NCBI GenBank assembly: GCA_910579115.1 | Contig: CAJTSO010000011.1 | Span: 3,825 to 40,791, forward strand | Direction: 5' to 3' | Source of the DNA: an uncultured Selenomonadaceae bacterium | Lineage (GTDB): Bacteria; Bacillota; Negativicutes; Selenomonadales; Selenomonadaceae | DNA length: 36,967 bases | Part shown: positions 23,928 to 32,403 of the stretch, one piece after another | How positions within the stretch are numbered: position 1 is the first letter of the stretch | How the letters are laid out: each line of letters opens with the position of its first letter | Made by a program: the position numbers and the translations under genes | Notes under the pieces: generated by a model | The model's database searches: none | Told to the model about the DNA's origin: nothing | What the model saw: the letters and a program-made list of their open reading frames with translations, nothing else

Positions 23928-24005
23928 TTGACAACTACAGATACATGCTTACAATAAAAAACGGAAGGATGTTTTTTCTCGGGAAATAATGCACTATAAT
24001 ATAGT
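23928..24005 (+). promoter_or_regulatory. Promoter region of nitroreductase with operator-like palindrome
   Basis: The 337-base gap at 23765-24101 holds no gene I can support. It has TTGACA (23928-23933) and TACAAT (23950-23955), 16 bases apart. A second element, TATAAT at 23995-24000, lies in the 13-base palindrome ACTATA-A-TATAGT (23993-24005). ATTCAA-CGG-TTGAAT further down forms a small hairpin in the leader. The layout suggests regulated transcription with a leader of about 140 bases. Confidence 0.6.
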
Positions 24006-24101
24006 TGTTCCGGAAATTACCATGCAATTTTTCCCCGATGGCATTCAACGGTTGAATACCGTTATAAAATGCTGGTCAAGCAGGGTTCAGGAGGAAAGAA
24101 A

Positions 24102-24641
24102 ATGAAAGAAGTATTTGTGAACAATGAAACTGTAAAGGTGCTTATGGAGCGCCGCAGCATAAGAAAATATAAGAACGAACAGATAAAGGATGATGAACTG
24201 GAGGCTATAATCGAAGCTGCCCGCTATACTGCCAGCGGCCACGACTACCAGCCGGTTAAGGTGGTTGTGGTTCAGGATAAAGCCACCAGGGACAAGCTTT
24301 CTCAGATAAATGCAAAAATCCTTGGGGCAGCGGCGGATCCCTTTTACAATGCCCCTACGGTGCTGGTTGTCCTTGCGGACAAGACCAGCTCAACTTACGT
24401 TGAGGATGGCGCTCTTGTTTTGGGAAACCTCATGAATGCGGCTCACGCCATTGGGGTTGATTCCTGCTGGATAAACCGGGCAAGAGAGACCTTTGAGACG
24501 GAAGAAGGCAAGGCGCTGTTGAAAGAGTGGGGGATTGTGGGAGACTACGCCGGAATTGGTAACTGCATCCTTGGTTATCGTGAAGGTGAATATCCGAAAG
24601 CTCCCGCCCGCCGCGGCGAGTTTGCAGTTTATGTGAAATAA
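24102..24641 (+). CDS. Nitroreductase-family oxidoreductase
   Basis: A 179-residue FMN enzyme. The ATG at 24102 has AGGAGG about seven bases upstream; the open frame to 24069 is only leader. The N-terminal RRSIRKY (residues 18-24) binds FMN phosphate, and the central LVVLADKTSSTYVEDGALVL and C-terminal YAGIGNCILGYREGE stretches fit the family. These proteins use NAD(P)H to reduce nitro compounds, quinones or flavins; the exact substrate is unknown. It ends one base before rbgA, so the two share a transcript. Confidence 0.9.
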   Translation: MKEVFVNNETVKVLMERRSIRKYKNEQIKDDELEAIIEAARYTASGHDYQPVKVVVVQDKATRDKLSQINAKILGAAADPFYNAPTVLVVLADKTSSTYVEDGALVLGNLMNAAHAIGVDSCWINRARETFETEEGKALLKEWGIVGDYAGIGNCILGYREGEYPKAPARRGEFAVYVK

Positions 24642-24642
24642 A

Positions 24643-25668
24643 ATGGCAGACATAAAAGAAACAGCCGACGCCCTTTCCCTGTCAGCGGAAGGATTGCCGA
24701 CAATTGTCTGGTATCCGGGGCACATGGCGAAAGCAAAGCGGCTTATAGCCGACAATCTAAAGCTGGTGGATGTGGTTATCGAGCTGGTAGATGCCAGAAT
24801 CCCGGTGGCAAGCGCCAATCCTATGCTGAAAGAGCTTATCGGTAAAAAGCCGCGCCTTATTGTCCTGAATAAGATGGATCTGGCCTCCCCTGCCGTAACG
24901 AAGGATTGGATCGGCTATTACCAGAGCCAGGGGCTGGCCGCAGTTGCCGTGGATGCTCCTGGGGGCCGCGGCATAAAGGGCCTTGTGAAGCTGACAGCGA
25001 AACTCGCTTCCGGCCGGACGAGGCGCTTGGAAAACAAGGGAGCAAAGGCAAGAGCTCCCAGAGCTATGGTGCTTGGCATACCCAATGTGGGAAAGTCCTC
25101 TCTGATCAACCGGCTGGCTGGAAGGGTAAAGGCAAAAGCGGAAAACCGTCCCGGAGTTACCAGGGCCAAGCAGTGGATTCATATCGAAGATGGCTTTGAC
25201 CTGCTGGATATGCCGGGCATTCTCTGGCCCAAATTTGATGACCCGACGGTGGGACTATACTTATCCTACACTGGGGCAATCAGTGATGAGGCCATTGATA
25301 CGGAGCCGGTAGTCTTGCACCTTTTAGGCTGGCTCCGGAAAAATTTTCCCCGGGATTTGATCACTCGCTACAAGCTGGAACTTGCTGAGGGGGAGACCTT
25401 ACCTGAGGATAGTATGGCTTTGCTGGAGCTTATTGGCAGAAAGCGGGGCCATTTGGAAAAGGGCGGTATCGTAAACCGTGATAAGACGAAAAAACTTCTC
25501 CTAAAGGAATTCAGGGCAGGTCTTATCGGTAAATACACCCTTGACCTGCCTCCGGAAAAAACGGAAGCAAGGGAAACAGAGGCAGAAGATAATGGCGCAG
25601 GCAGTAAGGAAAACAGGGTCAATCGAAAATTTGCTGCAGGCGGCGCTGGACAGCGGCCGGCCCCTTGA
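24643..25668 (+). CDS. rbgA: Ribosome biogenesis GTPase (YlqF family)
   Basis: A 341-residue circularly permuted GTPase needed for a late step of 50S assembly, including recruitment of bL36 and other proteins. The G motifs are in the permuted order: G4 NKMD (76-79), G1 GIPNVGKSS (145-153), G2 Thr173, and G3 DMPG (189-192). The ATG at 24643 begins one base after the nitroreductase stop. The C-terminal domain carries the usual RNA-binding helices and is followed by a variable, charged tail of about 35 residues whose coding sequence overlaps rnhB by 77 bases. The order rbgA-rnhB-(ylqG)-(ylqH) matches B. subtilis. Confidence 0.95.
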   Translation: MADIKETADALSLSAEGLPTIVWYPGHMAKAKRLIADNLKLVDVVIELVDARIPVASANPMLKELIGKKPRLIVLNKMDLASPAVTKDWIGYYQSQGLAAVAVDAPGGRGIKGLVKLTAKLASGRTRRLENKGAKARAPRAMVLGIPNVGKSSLINRLAGRVKAKAENRPGVTRAKQWIHIEDGFDLLDMPGILWPKFDDPTVGLYLSYTGAISDEAIDTEPVVLHLLGWLRKNFPRDLITRYKLELAEGETLPEDSMALLELIGRKRGHLEKGGIVNRDKTKKLLLKEFRAGLIGKYTLDLPPEKTEARETEAEDNGAGSKENRVNRKFAAGGAGQRPAP

Positions 25669-26389
25669 AAATGAGATTTTTGAGGAATTATCGGCTGACC
25701 GCCGGGCCTCCGTCCAAAGACTGCTGCGCCGTTATAGCAAAGAGCTGGCGGAGCGGCAACGGCTCAAAGAACTGTACCATTATGAGTACGAGGCTCAGCA
25801 GGAGGGCGCAGCCTATATTGCCGGGGTTGATGAAGCGGGGCGGGGACCCTTGGCCGGGCCGGTGGTGGTGGCTGCTGCGATTCTCCCCGTGGGGCTGTAC
25901 ATACCGAAGCTTAATGATTCAAAAAAACTTTCTGCTAAGGTTCGTGACGAACTTTTCGATATTATAAAGGAAAAGGCAATTGCCTATGCTATAGCCACAG
26001 TGGATGAAAAGATCATCGACCGGGATAATATTTATCGTGCCACAGTAGGCGGAATGTATGAAGCCGTCGGCAAGCTTGATCCCCAGCCACAGAAGGTGCT
26101 GGTGGATGCCGTGCCGCTGGACAGGCTGAAAATGCCGTCCCTTTCCCTGATAAAGGGAGATGCCAGGTCGGCTTCTATCGCTGCCGCTTCAGTACTGGCG
26201 AAGGTGACTCGTGACCGTTTCATGGAAGAGTACGATCGGGAGTACCCTGAATATGGCTTTGCCAGGCACAAAGGCTATGGCACTGCCGATCACCTGGCGG
26301 CGTTAAAGGAATTTGGACCATGTCCGATTCACCGGCGTTCATTTTCTCCGGTTTCTGAGTACGAAGGGGTCGGGCGCTGTCGGGATTGA
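25592..26389 (+). CDS. rnhB: Ribonuclease HII
   Basis: A 265-residue enzyme that nicks RNA at RNA-DNA junctions and removes misincorporated ribonucleotides. The acidic set is present: Asp80 and Glu81 in GVDEAGRG, Asp172 in VLVDAVPL and Asp190 in KGDARSASIAAAS. An N-terminal extension of about 70 residues precedes the catalytic domain, as in other Firmicute RNase HII proteins. The ATG at 25592 is chosen as the first in-frame start with a purine-rich site; it lies 77 bases inside rbgA. The upstream frame to 25541 would overlap still more. Gene order matches B. subtilis. Confidence 0.95.
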   Translation: MAQAVRKTGSIENLLQAALDSGRPLENEIFEELSADRRASVQRLLRRYSKELAERQRLKELYHYEYEAQQEGAAYIAGVDEAGRGPLAGPVVVAAAILPVGLYIPKLNDSKKLSAKVRDELFDIIKEKAIAYAIATVDEKIIDRDNIYRATVGGMYEAVGKLDPQPQKVLVDAVPLDRLKMPSLSLIKGDARSASIAAASVLAKVTRDRFMEEYDREYPEYGFARHKGYGTADHLAALKEFGPCPIHRRSFSPVSEYEGVGRCRD

Positions 26390-26463
26390 GATAGAAGGAG
26401 AAATTGCATAGATCAGGCAGTTTCTCCGAAATGAAAAAGACAAGGATTGTCAGGAGTATTATC

Positions 26464-28488
26464 ATGCCAATGGAAACAAGCGCTGCCACACAGATTGGCG
26501 GCATACGCCCCATAGAGCGGCCGGGCAGCTCGCATCCATCTTCAAGGACTGATGCTGTCCGCTCTCCCTTTGCCCCGGAAACGAATGTCAGTATACGGAA
26601 TTCTATTTCAAACATGGCCGGAGTATTGTTGCGCGTTTCCGGCGAGGCCGAGGATTTAGCCGAAGGCCTGACTCCTGATGTCCAGCGTATCGTAAACAAT
26701 ATAATGAAAAATTCCTTTTCTTTGGAAGAAACCTTGGGCAGGAGCCTTGGCAGTACGGTGGAGAGCCAGCGGTTTGCCATGGATCAGTTGAATACCCTGG
26801 CCCGGCTGCTGACTCAGATGGGAAATCTGGCCCGTCAGACTTCCTTTGGGGAAATGTCAGAGCCCCTGGCGGCTCTTTTTGCTCAGCTGAAGACGGTTGT
26901 GACTCAGGAAAACAGCGGCTTGGAGCCTGTACTGTTGCATAAGCTTTCCTATGAGCTGCTTGACCAAAAGGATCCGGAGTCAATACCGCCGGAGCTGTTG
27001 GAGCTTTTAAGACAGCCGCCGGTTGTTAGCGGAGGAGAAGGTCTGACAGCGGATGATACCAGTATGGGGTTTCTGAAGCAGCTGGTGGCCTACTTTATGC
27101 CGGCCACGCCTCGGGAAGAGGCGCAGATGCAGAATGAAAATCCAGGCGGTCAGACGGATCTCAACGAGCAGGAGCAAACAGGGCAGCAATCCCCTGAAGG
27201 AGAAGGTGTCAGGTCAAGTGAACAGCCGTCAGCTGACAGGAATGGGATCAAGCTTCCTCCCCAGATGGAGAAGGAGGCGCCTGCGGCCATGGGAGAAAAA
27301 ACTTCCGGAACGCCGGAGCAGGCTTCTTCCGGACAGAGCGGCAATTTGTCTACCCAGCAGACGGCCCTCCAGAATAGTGGAGGAAAAGGCCCCGCTGTCC
27401 CCGGCAGTCAGCCCTATGAGCTGACCGGAGAAAGGGGGACGGAGGTTCAGGGGAAAAACGGGACGCTGGACAGGAGCCAGCAGCTTTTGAATGATTTGGG
27501 AAGACCTTTCAGGCCATCGGCTAATACAGGGCTCCAGAATTTGAATGCCGACCGGTTTGCGAAAAGCTTTGACGGAGTTCTTCGAGACATAACCGGCCGT
27601 CCTATCGAGGCAAACGAAACCCCGGAAGCAAGGCTCGCCCGTTTGGCGGCGGAGAGTATGGCTGAACGGCGCAGCAACAGCCCTGCGGCAAACCGCCCGT
27701 CTTCGGCAATGAACAGTCAGGTGTTTTTCCGCCAGCCGTCAATAGAGAATTCCATGAGAACAATGGAGGCTATGAAAGGGCTGGCTCAGCTGCTCTCAAG
27801 AGATGAATCAGTCAGTGAGGGCGACCGGCAGCTGTTGCTCAATTTTGTTAATGGAGAGGAGCAGATTCTTGATGAGAAGGATGCCCGCCAGCTAAATCTC
27901 TTGCTGCGCCTCTGTCAGAAGAACCTGCCGGCCTCGGTTCAACAGGCGGCTATTCAGCATGATCTGCCTGCGTTGCCAAGACTTTGGGCGTTCCTGCAGC
28001 TGTGCGATTTGGCTACTTTGAAGGATACAAAGTCTCGCCGCCTGCGTAGCGCCGGGCGTGGTATTGCCGAGTTTGCCGGTACGGTCAAGGAATCGATGGT
28101 GGGAACGGCGAGGATGTCCCAGAGCGGACAACGGGCAATGTCCTTTATGCTCCCGCTGTACTTAGGGGAAGAAGCTAAAAGTTATCCCTGCTACGTATCT
28201 GTTTTTGATGAGGAAAAATATCCGGAAAACGAAAACGGAGAGGAGGACAAAACAGGTGAGAAACGGCGTGAAACATGGCTTCGTTTCTGCGTCCTCACCG
28301 AGAATATTGGAGCCGTAGAGATAACCTGCAGGCTTTATGAGGAAAGCAAGGTAGATGTAAGGGTCTTTTTCTCCTCCTCTGAAGCCGTAGGGGAGTTCCG
28401 GGATTATATTCCGGAGTTTGTCCATTCCTTCGACGAATTACCGCTGGAGCTGGTGGGATTGAAGCTGGGGGTGGCAAAAGCTAAATGA
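26464..28488 (+). CDS. YlqG/FliK-like protein with a disordered middle
   Basis: A 674-residue protein. The ATG at 26464 is chosen because AGGAG lies seven bases upstream; the open frame starts at TTG 26404, but spacing there is poor. Residues about 1-210 are helical. Residues about 217-350 are rich in Gln, Ser, Gly, Glu and Pro and probably disordered. The last 115 residues, after FMLPLYLGEE, look like a compact alpha/beta domain, as in FliK-type hook-length proteins. Position between rnhB and a stand-alone FlhB-C gene matches B. subtilis ylqG. FliK in flagella binds FlhB-C to switch export. Homology to FliK is inference, and a role in export is not shown. It overlaps the next gene by four bases. 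Confidence 0.7.
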   Translation: MPMETSAATQIGGIRPIERPGSSHPSSRTDAVRSPFAPETNVSIRNSISNMAGVLLRVSGEAEDLAEGLTPDVQRIVNNIMKNSFSLEETLGRSLGSTVESQRFAMDQLNTLARLLTQMGNLARQTSFGEMSEPLAALFAQLKTVVTQENSGLEPVLLHKLSYELLDQKDPESIPPELLELLRQPPVVSGGEGLTADDTSMGFLKQLVAYFMPATPREEAQMQNENPGGQTDLNEQEQTGQQSPEGEGVRSSEQPSADRNGIKLPPQMEKEAPAAMGEKTSGTPEQASSGQSGNLSTQQTALQNSGGKGPAVPGSQPYELTGERGTEVQGKNGTLDRSQQLLNDLGRPFRPSANTGLQNLNADRFAKSFDGVLRDITGRPIEANETPEARLARLAAESMAERRSNSPAANRPSSAMNSQVFFRQPSIENSMRTMEAMKGLAQLLSRDESVSEGDRQLLLNFVNGEEQILDEKDARQLNLLLRLCQKNLPASVQQAAIQHDLPALPRLWAFLQLCDLATLKDTKSRRLRSAGRGIAEFAGTVKESMVGTARMSQSGQRAMSFMLPLYLGEEAKSYPCYVSVFDEEKYPENENGEEDKTGEKRRETWLRFCVLTENIGAVEITCRLYEESKVDVRVFFSSSEAVGEFRDYIPEFVHSFDELPLELVGLKLGVAKAK

Positions 28489-28841
28489 TGGAAGATAACA
28501 TCAGAAAGCGAATGAAGCATGTTCCGGCCGAGGAGCCTGAAACGGATGAAACTGTCCCACAAAAGGCAGTAGCCTTGAAATATGACCCGGAGATAAATAC
28601 CGCTCCGAAAATCGTGGCAAAGGGTCAGGGCTACGTGGCGGAGAATATACTGAATCTTGCCCAGCAGAACGCTCTGCCGGTTTATCAGAACAAGACGCTG
28701 GTGAATATGCTGATGGCTCTTGATATCGATAAAGAAATACCGCCGGAGCTTTATACGACCGTGGCGGAGGTGTTGGCTTATGTCTATCGGATAGACTCTA
28801 AGGCCGGCAAAAATAAAAAGGGAGATTTTGGTAATCCGTAA
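28485..28841 (+). CDS. Stand-alone FlhB C-terminal-domain-like protein (YlqH/FlhB2)
   Basis: A 118-residue protein resembling the cytoplasmic domain of FlhB/YscU type III export switch proteins. Residues 28-104 align with the family: AVALKYD, then APKIVAKGQGYVAENI, LPVYQNKTLVNML and EIPPELYTTVAEVLAYVY. There is no membrane part. The NPTH autocleavage motif of FlhB should lie just before AVALKY, but the residues here are TVPQ, so cleavage is not expected. It resembles B. subtilis YlqH, which has the same neighbours. The ATG overlaps the YlqG-like gene by four bases and the downstream gene begins right after its stop. Confidence 0.85.
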   Translation: MMEDNIRKRMKHVPAEEPETDETVPQKAVALKYDPEINTAPKIVAKGQGYVAENILNLAQQNALPVYQNKTLVNMLMALDIDKEIPPELYTTVAEVLAYVYRIDSKAGKNKKGDFGNP

Positions 28842-29597
28842 ATGAAAAAAAGTGTTGTAGAAATTCTGGGGGTCCCGGTGGCAGCTTATTCCATGCGGGA
28901 AGCCCGGGATGTCATTGCCCGACAGCTGAAGGAAGGCAGGGAGCCGGGTGGAAAACCATGGCTCATTGCCACGGCCAATGCAGAAATGATAGTGGCGGCA
29001 ATGGAAAATCCAGCCCTGATGGAAACCCTGAGGAGCGCTGACCTTGTTGTGCCGGACGGCGCTGGTACAGTCTGGGCGGCCCATGAGCTTGGCTACGAGA
29101 TGCCGGAGCGGGTTGCCGGTTATGATTTAGTCCAGGAGCTTTTGAAAATAGCTCCCCTTAAGGAAAACGGGTTTAAGGTATTTTTTTTCGGTTCAGGTCC
29201 GGGGGTTGCCGATGAAGCGAAGGAGAAGGCACAGGCGCTGTATCCGGGAGTAGAGGTGACCGGCTGCCGCAATGGTTTTTTCACAGAGGCTGATGAGCCG
29301 GAAATAATCAGAGAAATAAACGAGTCCGGCGCCGACCTCCTCCTCTGCGCCCTTGGGGTACCAAAGCAGGAGCTCTGGCTGAAAAATCATCTGCCAGAGC
29401 TGAAGGTTTCCGCGGCTATTGGCGTGGGAGGAACCCTTGACGTTATGGCCGGCCGGGTAAAGCGGGCTCCCCTCTGGGTGCAGAGGGCAAAGCTGGAGTG
29501 GGCCTACCGGGGGATATGGATGCAGCCAAGCCGCATTGGCAGGCTGATGGCCTTGCCCAAATTTGTCCTGGCGGTAAAGAAATCAAAAGGTCGGTAA
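28842..29597 (+). CDS. WecG/TagA/CpsF-family glycosyltransferase
   Basis: A 251-residue protein of the GT26 family. Signature stretches are ATANAEM (residues 43-49), VVPDGAGTVWAA (69-80), the FFFGSGPG segment, GVPKQELWLKNH, and the C-terminal GVGGTLDVMAGRVKRAPLW with a helical tail (EWAYRGIWMQPSRIGR) that contacts the membrane. Members transfer N-acetylmannosamine or a related sugar to undecaprenyl-diphosphate-linked GlcNAc, making teichoic acid or capsule/LPS repeats; the acceptor here is not known. Its ATG follows directly on the preceding stop without a gap. Confidence 0.9.
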   Translation: MKKSVVEILGVPVAAYSMREARDVIARQLKEGREPGGKPWLIATANAEMIVAAMENPALMETLRSADLVVPDGAGTVWAAHELGYEMPERVAGYDLVQELLKIAPLKENGFKVFFFGSGPGVADEAKEKAQALYPGVEVTGCRNGFFTEADEPEIIREINESGADLLLCALGVPKQELWLKNHLPELKVSAAIGVGGTLDVMAGRVKRAPLWVQRAKLEWAYRGIWMQPSRIGRLMALPKFVLAVKKSKGR

Positions 29598-29666
29598 TGC
29601 CGCCCTTTGGGAAAAGGCTATAGGGGTTTTCTTCATATCGGCAATTAGCGGTTTTGATGTCACAAC

Positions 29667-29696
29667 TGGACAAAGCTGTTTTGTTTGCGGTATAAT
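29667..29696 (+). promoter_or_regulatory. Promoter of psd-pssA
   Basis: TGGACA (29667-29672) and perfect TATAAT (29691-29696) are separated by 18 bases, about 47 bases upstream of the psd start. It lies in the 146-base gap after the glycosyltransferase gene, in which no terminator was found. Confidence 0.7.
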
Positions 29697-29743
29697 GCCC
29701 GGGTTAGAGTATTTTTATAAAAATTCAGAAAGGAATTTCAGGC

Positions 29744-30370
29744 ATGATAGTCCGTGAGGGATATCCTTTCGTTTTGGGCAGTTTTGCCATTGCTGTGGTT
29801 TTGGGAGCGTGGCTGGGGTCTGCCTGGGCGATATTTCCGTCAGTGCTGGGCTCTTATTTTATTTATTTTTTCCGTAATCCGGAGCGGGAGGTACCGCAGG
29901 ATGATTCTGTGCTGGTGGCTCCGGCCGATGGAAAGGTAATGGATATTGTCCCGGTCGAAGATGATGAATTTGTCAAGGAGTCGGCCAATAAAGTTATTAT
30001 TTTTATGTCTGTGTTTGATGTGCACGTGAACCGCAGTCCCATGTCAGGTGAAATTACCTGCCAGCGCTATTCCTGCGGTCATTTTCACCCGGCTTTTGAC
30101 GATAATGTGGGGGCGGAGAACGAACGTCATCTGTTGGGTATATCAAATGGCCGCCTCCGCATTACTGTTACCCAGATCGCGGGCCTGCTGGCCAGACGCA
30201 TCGTCTCATGGGTCACTCTGGATGACCATCTGGAGCAGGGACAGCGCTACGGTCTGATCAAGTTCGGCTCATGTGCTGAGGTCGTTATGCCCAAGTCCGT
30301 AGAGGTAACCGTAAAGAAGGGTGACAAGGTTATTGGTGGTGTCACTATCATCGGGAGGATCAAAGGATGA
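29744..30370 (+). CDS. psd: Phosphatidylserine decarboxylase, short (archaeal-type) form
   Basis: A 208-residue proenzyme that decarboxylates phosphatidylserine to phosphatidylethanolamine in the inner membrane. It has two N-terminal membrane segments, then APADGKV (59-65), DVHVNRSPMSG (92-102) with catalytic His94, and the self-cleavage site at Gly175-Ser176 in FGSCAEV, which yields the pyruvoyl group. Here the site is GSC, not the LGST of long forms, as is usual in short Psd proteins. The ATG at 29744 has GAAAGGAA upstream. It overlaps pssA by four bases, so substrate and product enzymes are made together. Confidence 0.95.
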   Translation: MIVREGYPFVLGSFAIAVVLGAWLGSAWAIFPSVLGSYFIYFFRNPEREVPQDDSVLVAPADGKVMDIVPVEDDEFVKESANKVIIFMSVFDVHVNRSPMSGEITCQRYSCGHFHPAFDDNVGAENERHLLGISNGRLRITVTQIAGLLARRIVSWVTLDDHLEQGQRYGLIKFGSCAEVVMPKSVEVTVKKGDKVIGGVTIIGRIKG

Positions 30371-31074
30371 ACTGGAGACCGCTGATTCCCAATAGTTTGA
30401 CGAGCACGAACCTTATCATGGGTGTCTGTTCAATGATGTTTAGTATGAAAGGTGATATCTTCTGGGGAGCGGTATGTATCCTTCTGGCCTTGGTGGCCGA
30501 TGGACTTGACGGACGTACTGCCCGGGCTCTTGGGGTATCCGGTGAGATGGGCAAGGAGCTGGATTCGCTCTGCGACTTGGTTTCTTTCGGGGTTGCGCCC
30601 GGTATTCTGGCCCATCAGTTCGTTCTGGTTGATTACGGCTATGTGGGGTGGTTTGTACCGCTGCTCTTTGCAGTGTGCGGCTGTTTCCGTCTTGCCCGCT
30701 TCAATGTTATGGCGGCTGAGGTTCACGGCTACTTCATGGGGGTCGCTATCCCGGCCGGAGCCTGCTTTATTGCTACCTCTACCCTGCTGCTTCTGGGCAT
30801 GGGATTTGATCCTCATGAACTGGGCTATGTTTATCCGATTGTTATGAGTGTCATTGGCCTTCTAATGGTAAGCACCATTCATTATCCCGACTTTAAGGGA
30901 GCTGGTGAGAAGATTTACCTGCCGGCAAAGGTGTTTGCCGCGGTTATGTTTGCTTCCATTGTCTATATCGGCCGCGAGGCAATTGTCCCGGCTGTCCTCT
31001 TTGCGATCTTTGCCACCTATGATGTATTTGGCATAGTCAACACTATATGCGGCAGCGTTAGCGGGGATAAATGA
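30367..31074 (+). CDS. pssA: CDP-diacylglycerol-serine O-phosphatidyltransferase
   Basis: A 235-residue integral membrane enzyme of the CDP-alcohol phosphatidyltransferase family that makes phosphatidylserine from CDP-diacylglycerol and serine. The motif D-G-x2-A-R-x8-G-x3-D-x3-D spans Asp48 to Asp70 intact, with the metal-binding aspartates Asp45, Asp48, Asp66 and Asp70. About seven or eight membrane segments follow. The ATG at 30367 overlaps psd by four bases. Together the two genes give phosphatidylethanolamine, a typical major lipid of diderm bacteria. Confidence 0.96.
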   Translation: MNWRPLIPNSLTSTNLIMGVCSMMFSMKGDIFWGAVCILLALVADGLDGRTARALGVSGEMGKELDSLCDLVSFGVAPGILAHQFVLVDYGYVGWFVPLLFAVCGCFRLARFNVMAAEVHGYFMGVAIPAGACFIATSTLLLLGMGFDPHELGYVYPIVMSVIGLLMVSTIHYPDFKGAGEKIYLPAKVFAAVMFASIVYIGREAIVPAVLFAIFATYDVFGIVNTICGSVSGDK

Positions 31075-31108
31075 TCTATTGTTGTTTTGATGACGGAGCA
31101 ACTGTGAT

Positions 31109-32350
31109 ATGAATTTTCCTCTCGACATTTTGATGATACCACTGCAGGGGTTCATCTTTCTTTTTACTATATATTATTTTGTTATTGGTTTTTGCGGCCT
31201 TTGGCGGCGTCATGAAGATAAGATCTTCACTCCCGCCAAAACCTTTGCCCTGATCGTTGCGGCTCACAATGAGCACGCGGTCATTGCCCAGCTCATAGAT
31301 AATCTCAGGGGGCTGAAGTATCCCCGGGAGCTGTATGATATTTTCGTCATTGCTGATAATTGCAGTGATGATACGGCGGAAATTGCCAGAAATCATGGGG
31401 CCATAGTTCATGAGCGCTTCAGTGAAGAGGGCAGAGGCAAAGGCTTCGCCATGGAGTGGATGTTTGACCGGCTCTTCAAGATGGAGCGGCAGTACGATGC
31501 CGTTGCCGTGTTTGATGCCGATAATCTTGTTCATCCCAATTTCCTGTTGGAGATGAACAACCGGCTTTTGAAGGGAGATAAGGTCATTCAGGGTTATCTC
31601 GATGCCAAGAATCCTTATGATACATGGGTTTCAGGTACATTTGCCATAGCATTTTGGGTAATAGACCACGTGTGGCATTTGGCTAAGACAAATATTGGCC
31701 TTTCCTCGGTTCTTGGTGGCACAGGGATGGTTATCACCACGGATGTGCTGAAGAAAAATGGCTGGGGAGCTACCTGTCTGACGGAGGATATGGAGTTTAC
31801 CATGAAATCCCTCTGTGATGGCATTAAGACTACCTGGGCTCATGATGCCATTGTCTGGGATGAGAAGCCCCTCACGTTTGAGGCTTCCTGGAACCAGCGC
31901 AAGCGCTGGGCCCAGGGACAGTTTGATGTGGCCCACCGGTATATCCCCCGAATGCTGAAGGAGGGAATCCGCCGCCGTGATATTCGGATCCTTGACGGCT
32001 GTCTTCATCTGATTCAGCCTCATTTTATGATAATATCCACGCTGTTCATTGTTCTGTCTTATGTTCAGATGGGTTTGGGACGGCAGTTCTTTACAAATAT
32101 ATACACATTCCTGCCCGCCGAACTTTTCACAATAATCACCTTGGGACAGTACTTGTTGCCGGTAATCATTCTGCTGAAGCTTAATGTCAAACCGAAGGCG
32201 TGGCTTTACCTTTTGCTTTATCCCGTATTTATCTATTCCTGGATTCCGATTATTTTTCTGGGCTTCATTCACCGCAATGAGCATGAGTGGAGCCATACCC
32301 AGCATACGAGAGCCATCGGTTTTGATGACTTTGTGGGTGCAAATAAATGA
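31109..32350 (+). CDS. Membrane family 2 glycosyltransferase, processive type
   Basis: A 413-residue inner-membrane glycosyltransferase. A membrane segment near residues 8-30 precedes the catalytic domain, with Asp-Ala-Asp at 136-138, Thr-Glu-Asp at 225-227 (catalytic base) and Gln-Arg-Lys-Arg-Trp at 263-267, the D,D,D,QxxRW arrangement of processive synthases. Three or four C-terminal membrane segments follow. It resembles the PgaC/cellulose-synthase-like class, but the sugar and polymer are not known. The ATG at 31109 has GGAG about ten bases upstream. It lies 34 bases after pssA and may be on the same transcript. Confidence 0.9.
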   Translation: MNFPLDILMIPLQGFIFLFTIYYFVIGFCGLWRRHEDKIFTPAKTFALIVAAHNEHAVIAQLIDNLRGLKYPRELYDIFVIADNCSDDTAEIARNHGAIVHERFSEEGRGKGFAMEWMFDRLFKMERQYDAVAVFDADNLVHPNFLLEMNNRLLKGDKVIQGYLDAKNPYDTWVSGTFAIAFWVIDHVWHLAKTNIGLSSVLGGTGMVITTDVLKKNGWGATCLTEDMEFTMKSLCDGIKTTWAHDAIVWDEKPLTFEASWNQRKRWAQGQFDVAHRYIPRMLKEGIRRRDIRILDGCLHLIQPHFMIISTLFIVLSYVQMGLGRQFFTNIYTFLPAELFTIITLGQYLLPVIILLKLNVKPKAWLYLLLYPVFIYSWIPIIFLGFIHRNEHEWSHTQHTRAIGFDDFVGANK

Positions 32351-32354
32351 TTTC

Positions 32355-32385
32355 AAGACGACTGCTCATGGCGGTCGTCTTCTTT
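32355..32385 (+). terminator. Weak hairpin after the glycosyltransferase gene
   Basis: AAGACGAC (32355-32362) pairs with GTCGTCTT (32374-32381), with a short T/C-rich stretch after it. The stem is only eight pairs and the T run is weak, so it may be a partial terminator or a processing site between the glycosyltransferase and queD. Confidence 0.45.
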
Positions 32386-32403
32386 CCGCAGGGAGAATAA
32401 CTG

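Noticed and set aside
32351..32403. Possible preQ1 riboswitch before queD
   Set aside because: The gap is only about 50 bases and the sequence does not match the preQ1-I consensus; a simple hairpin explains it.
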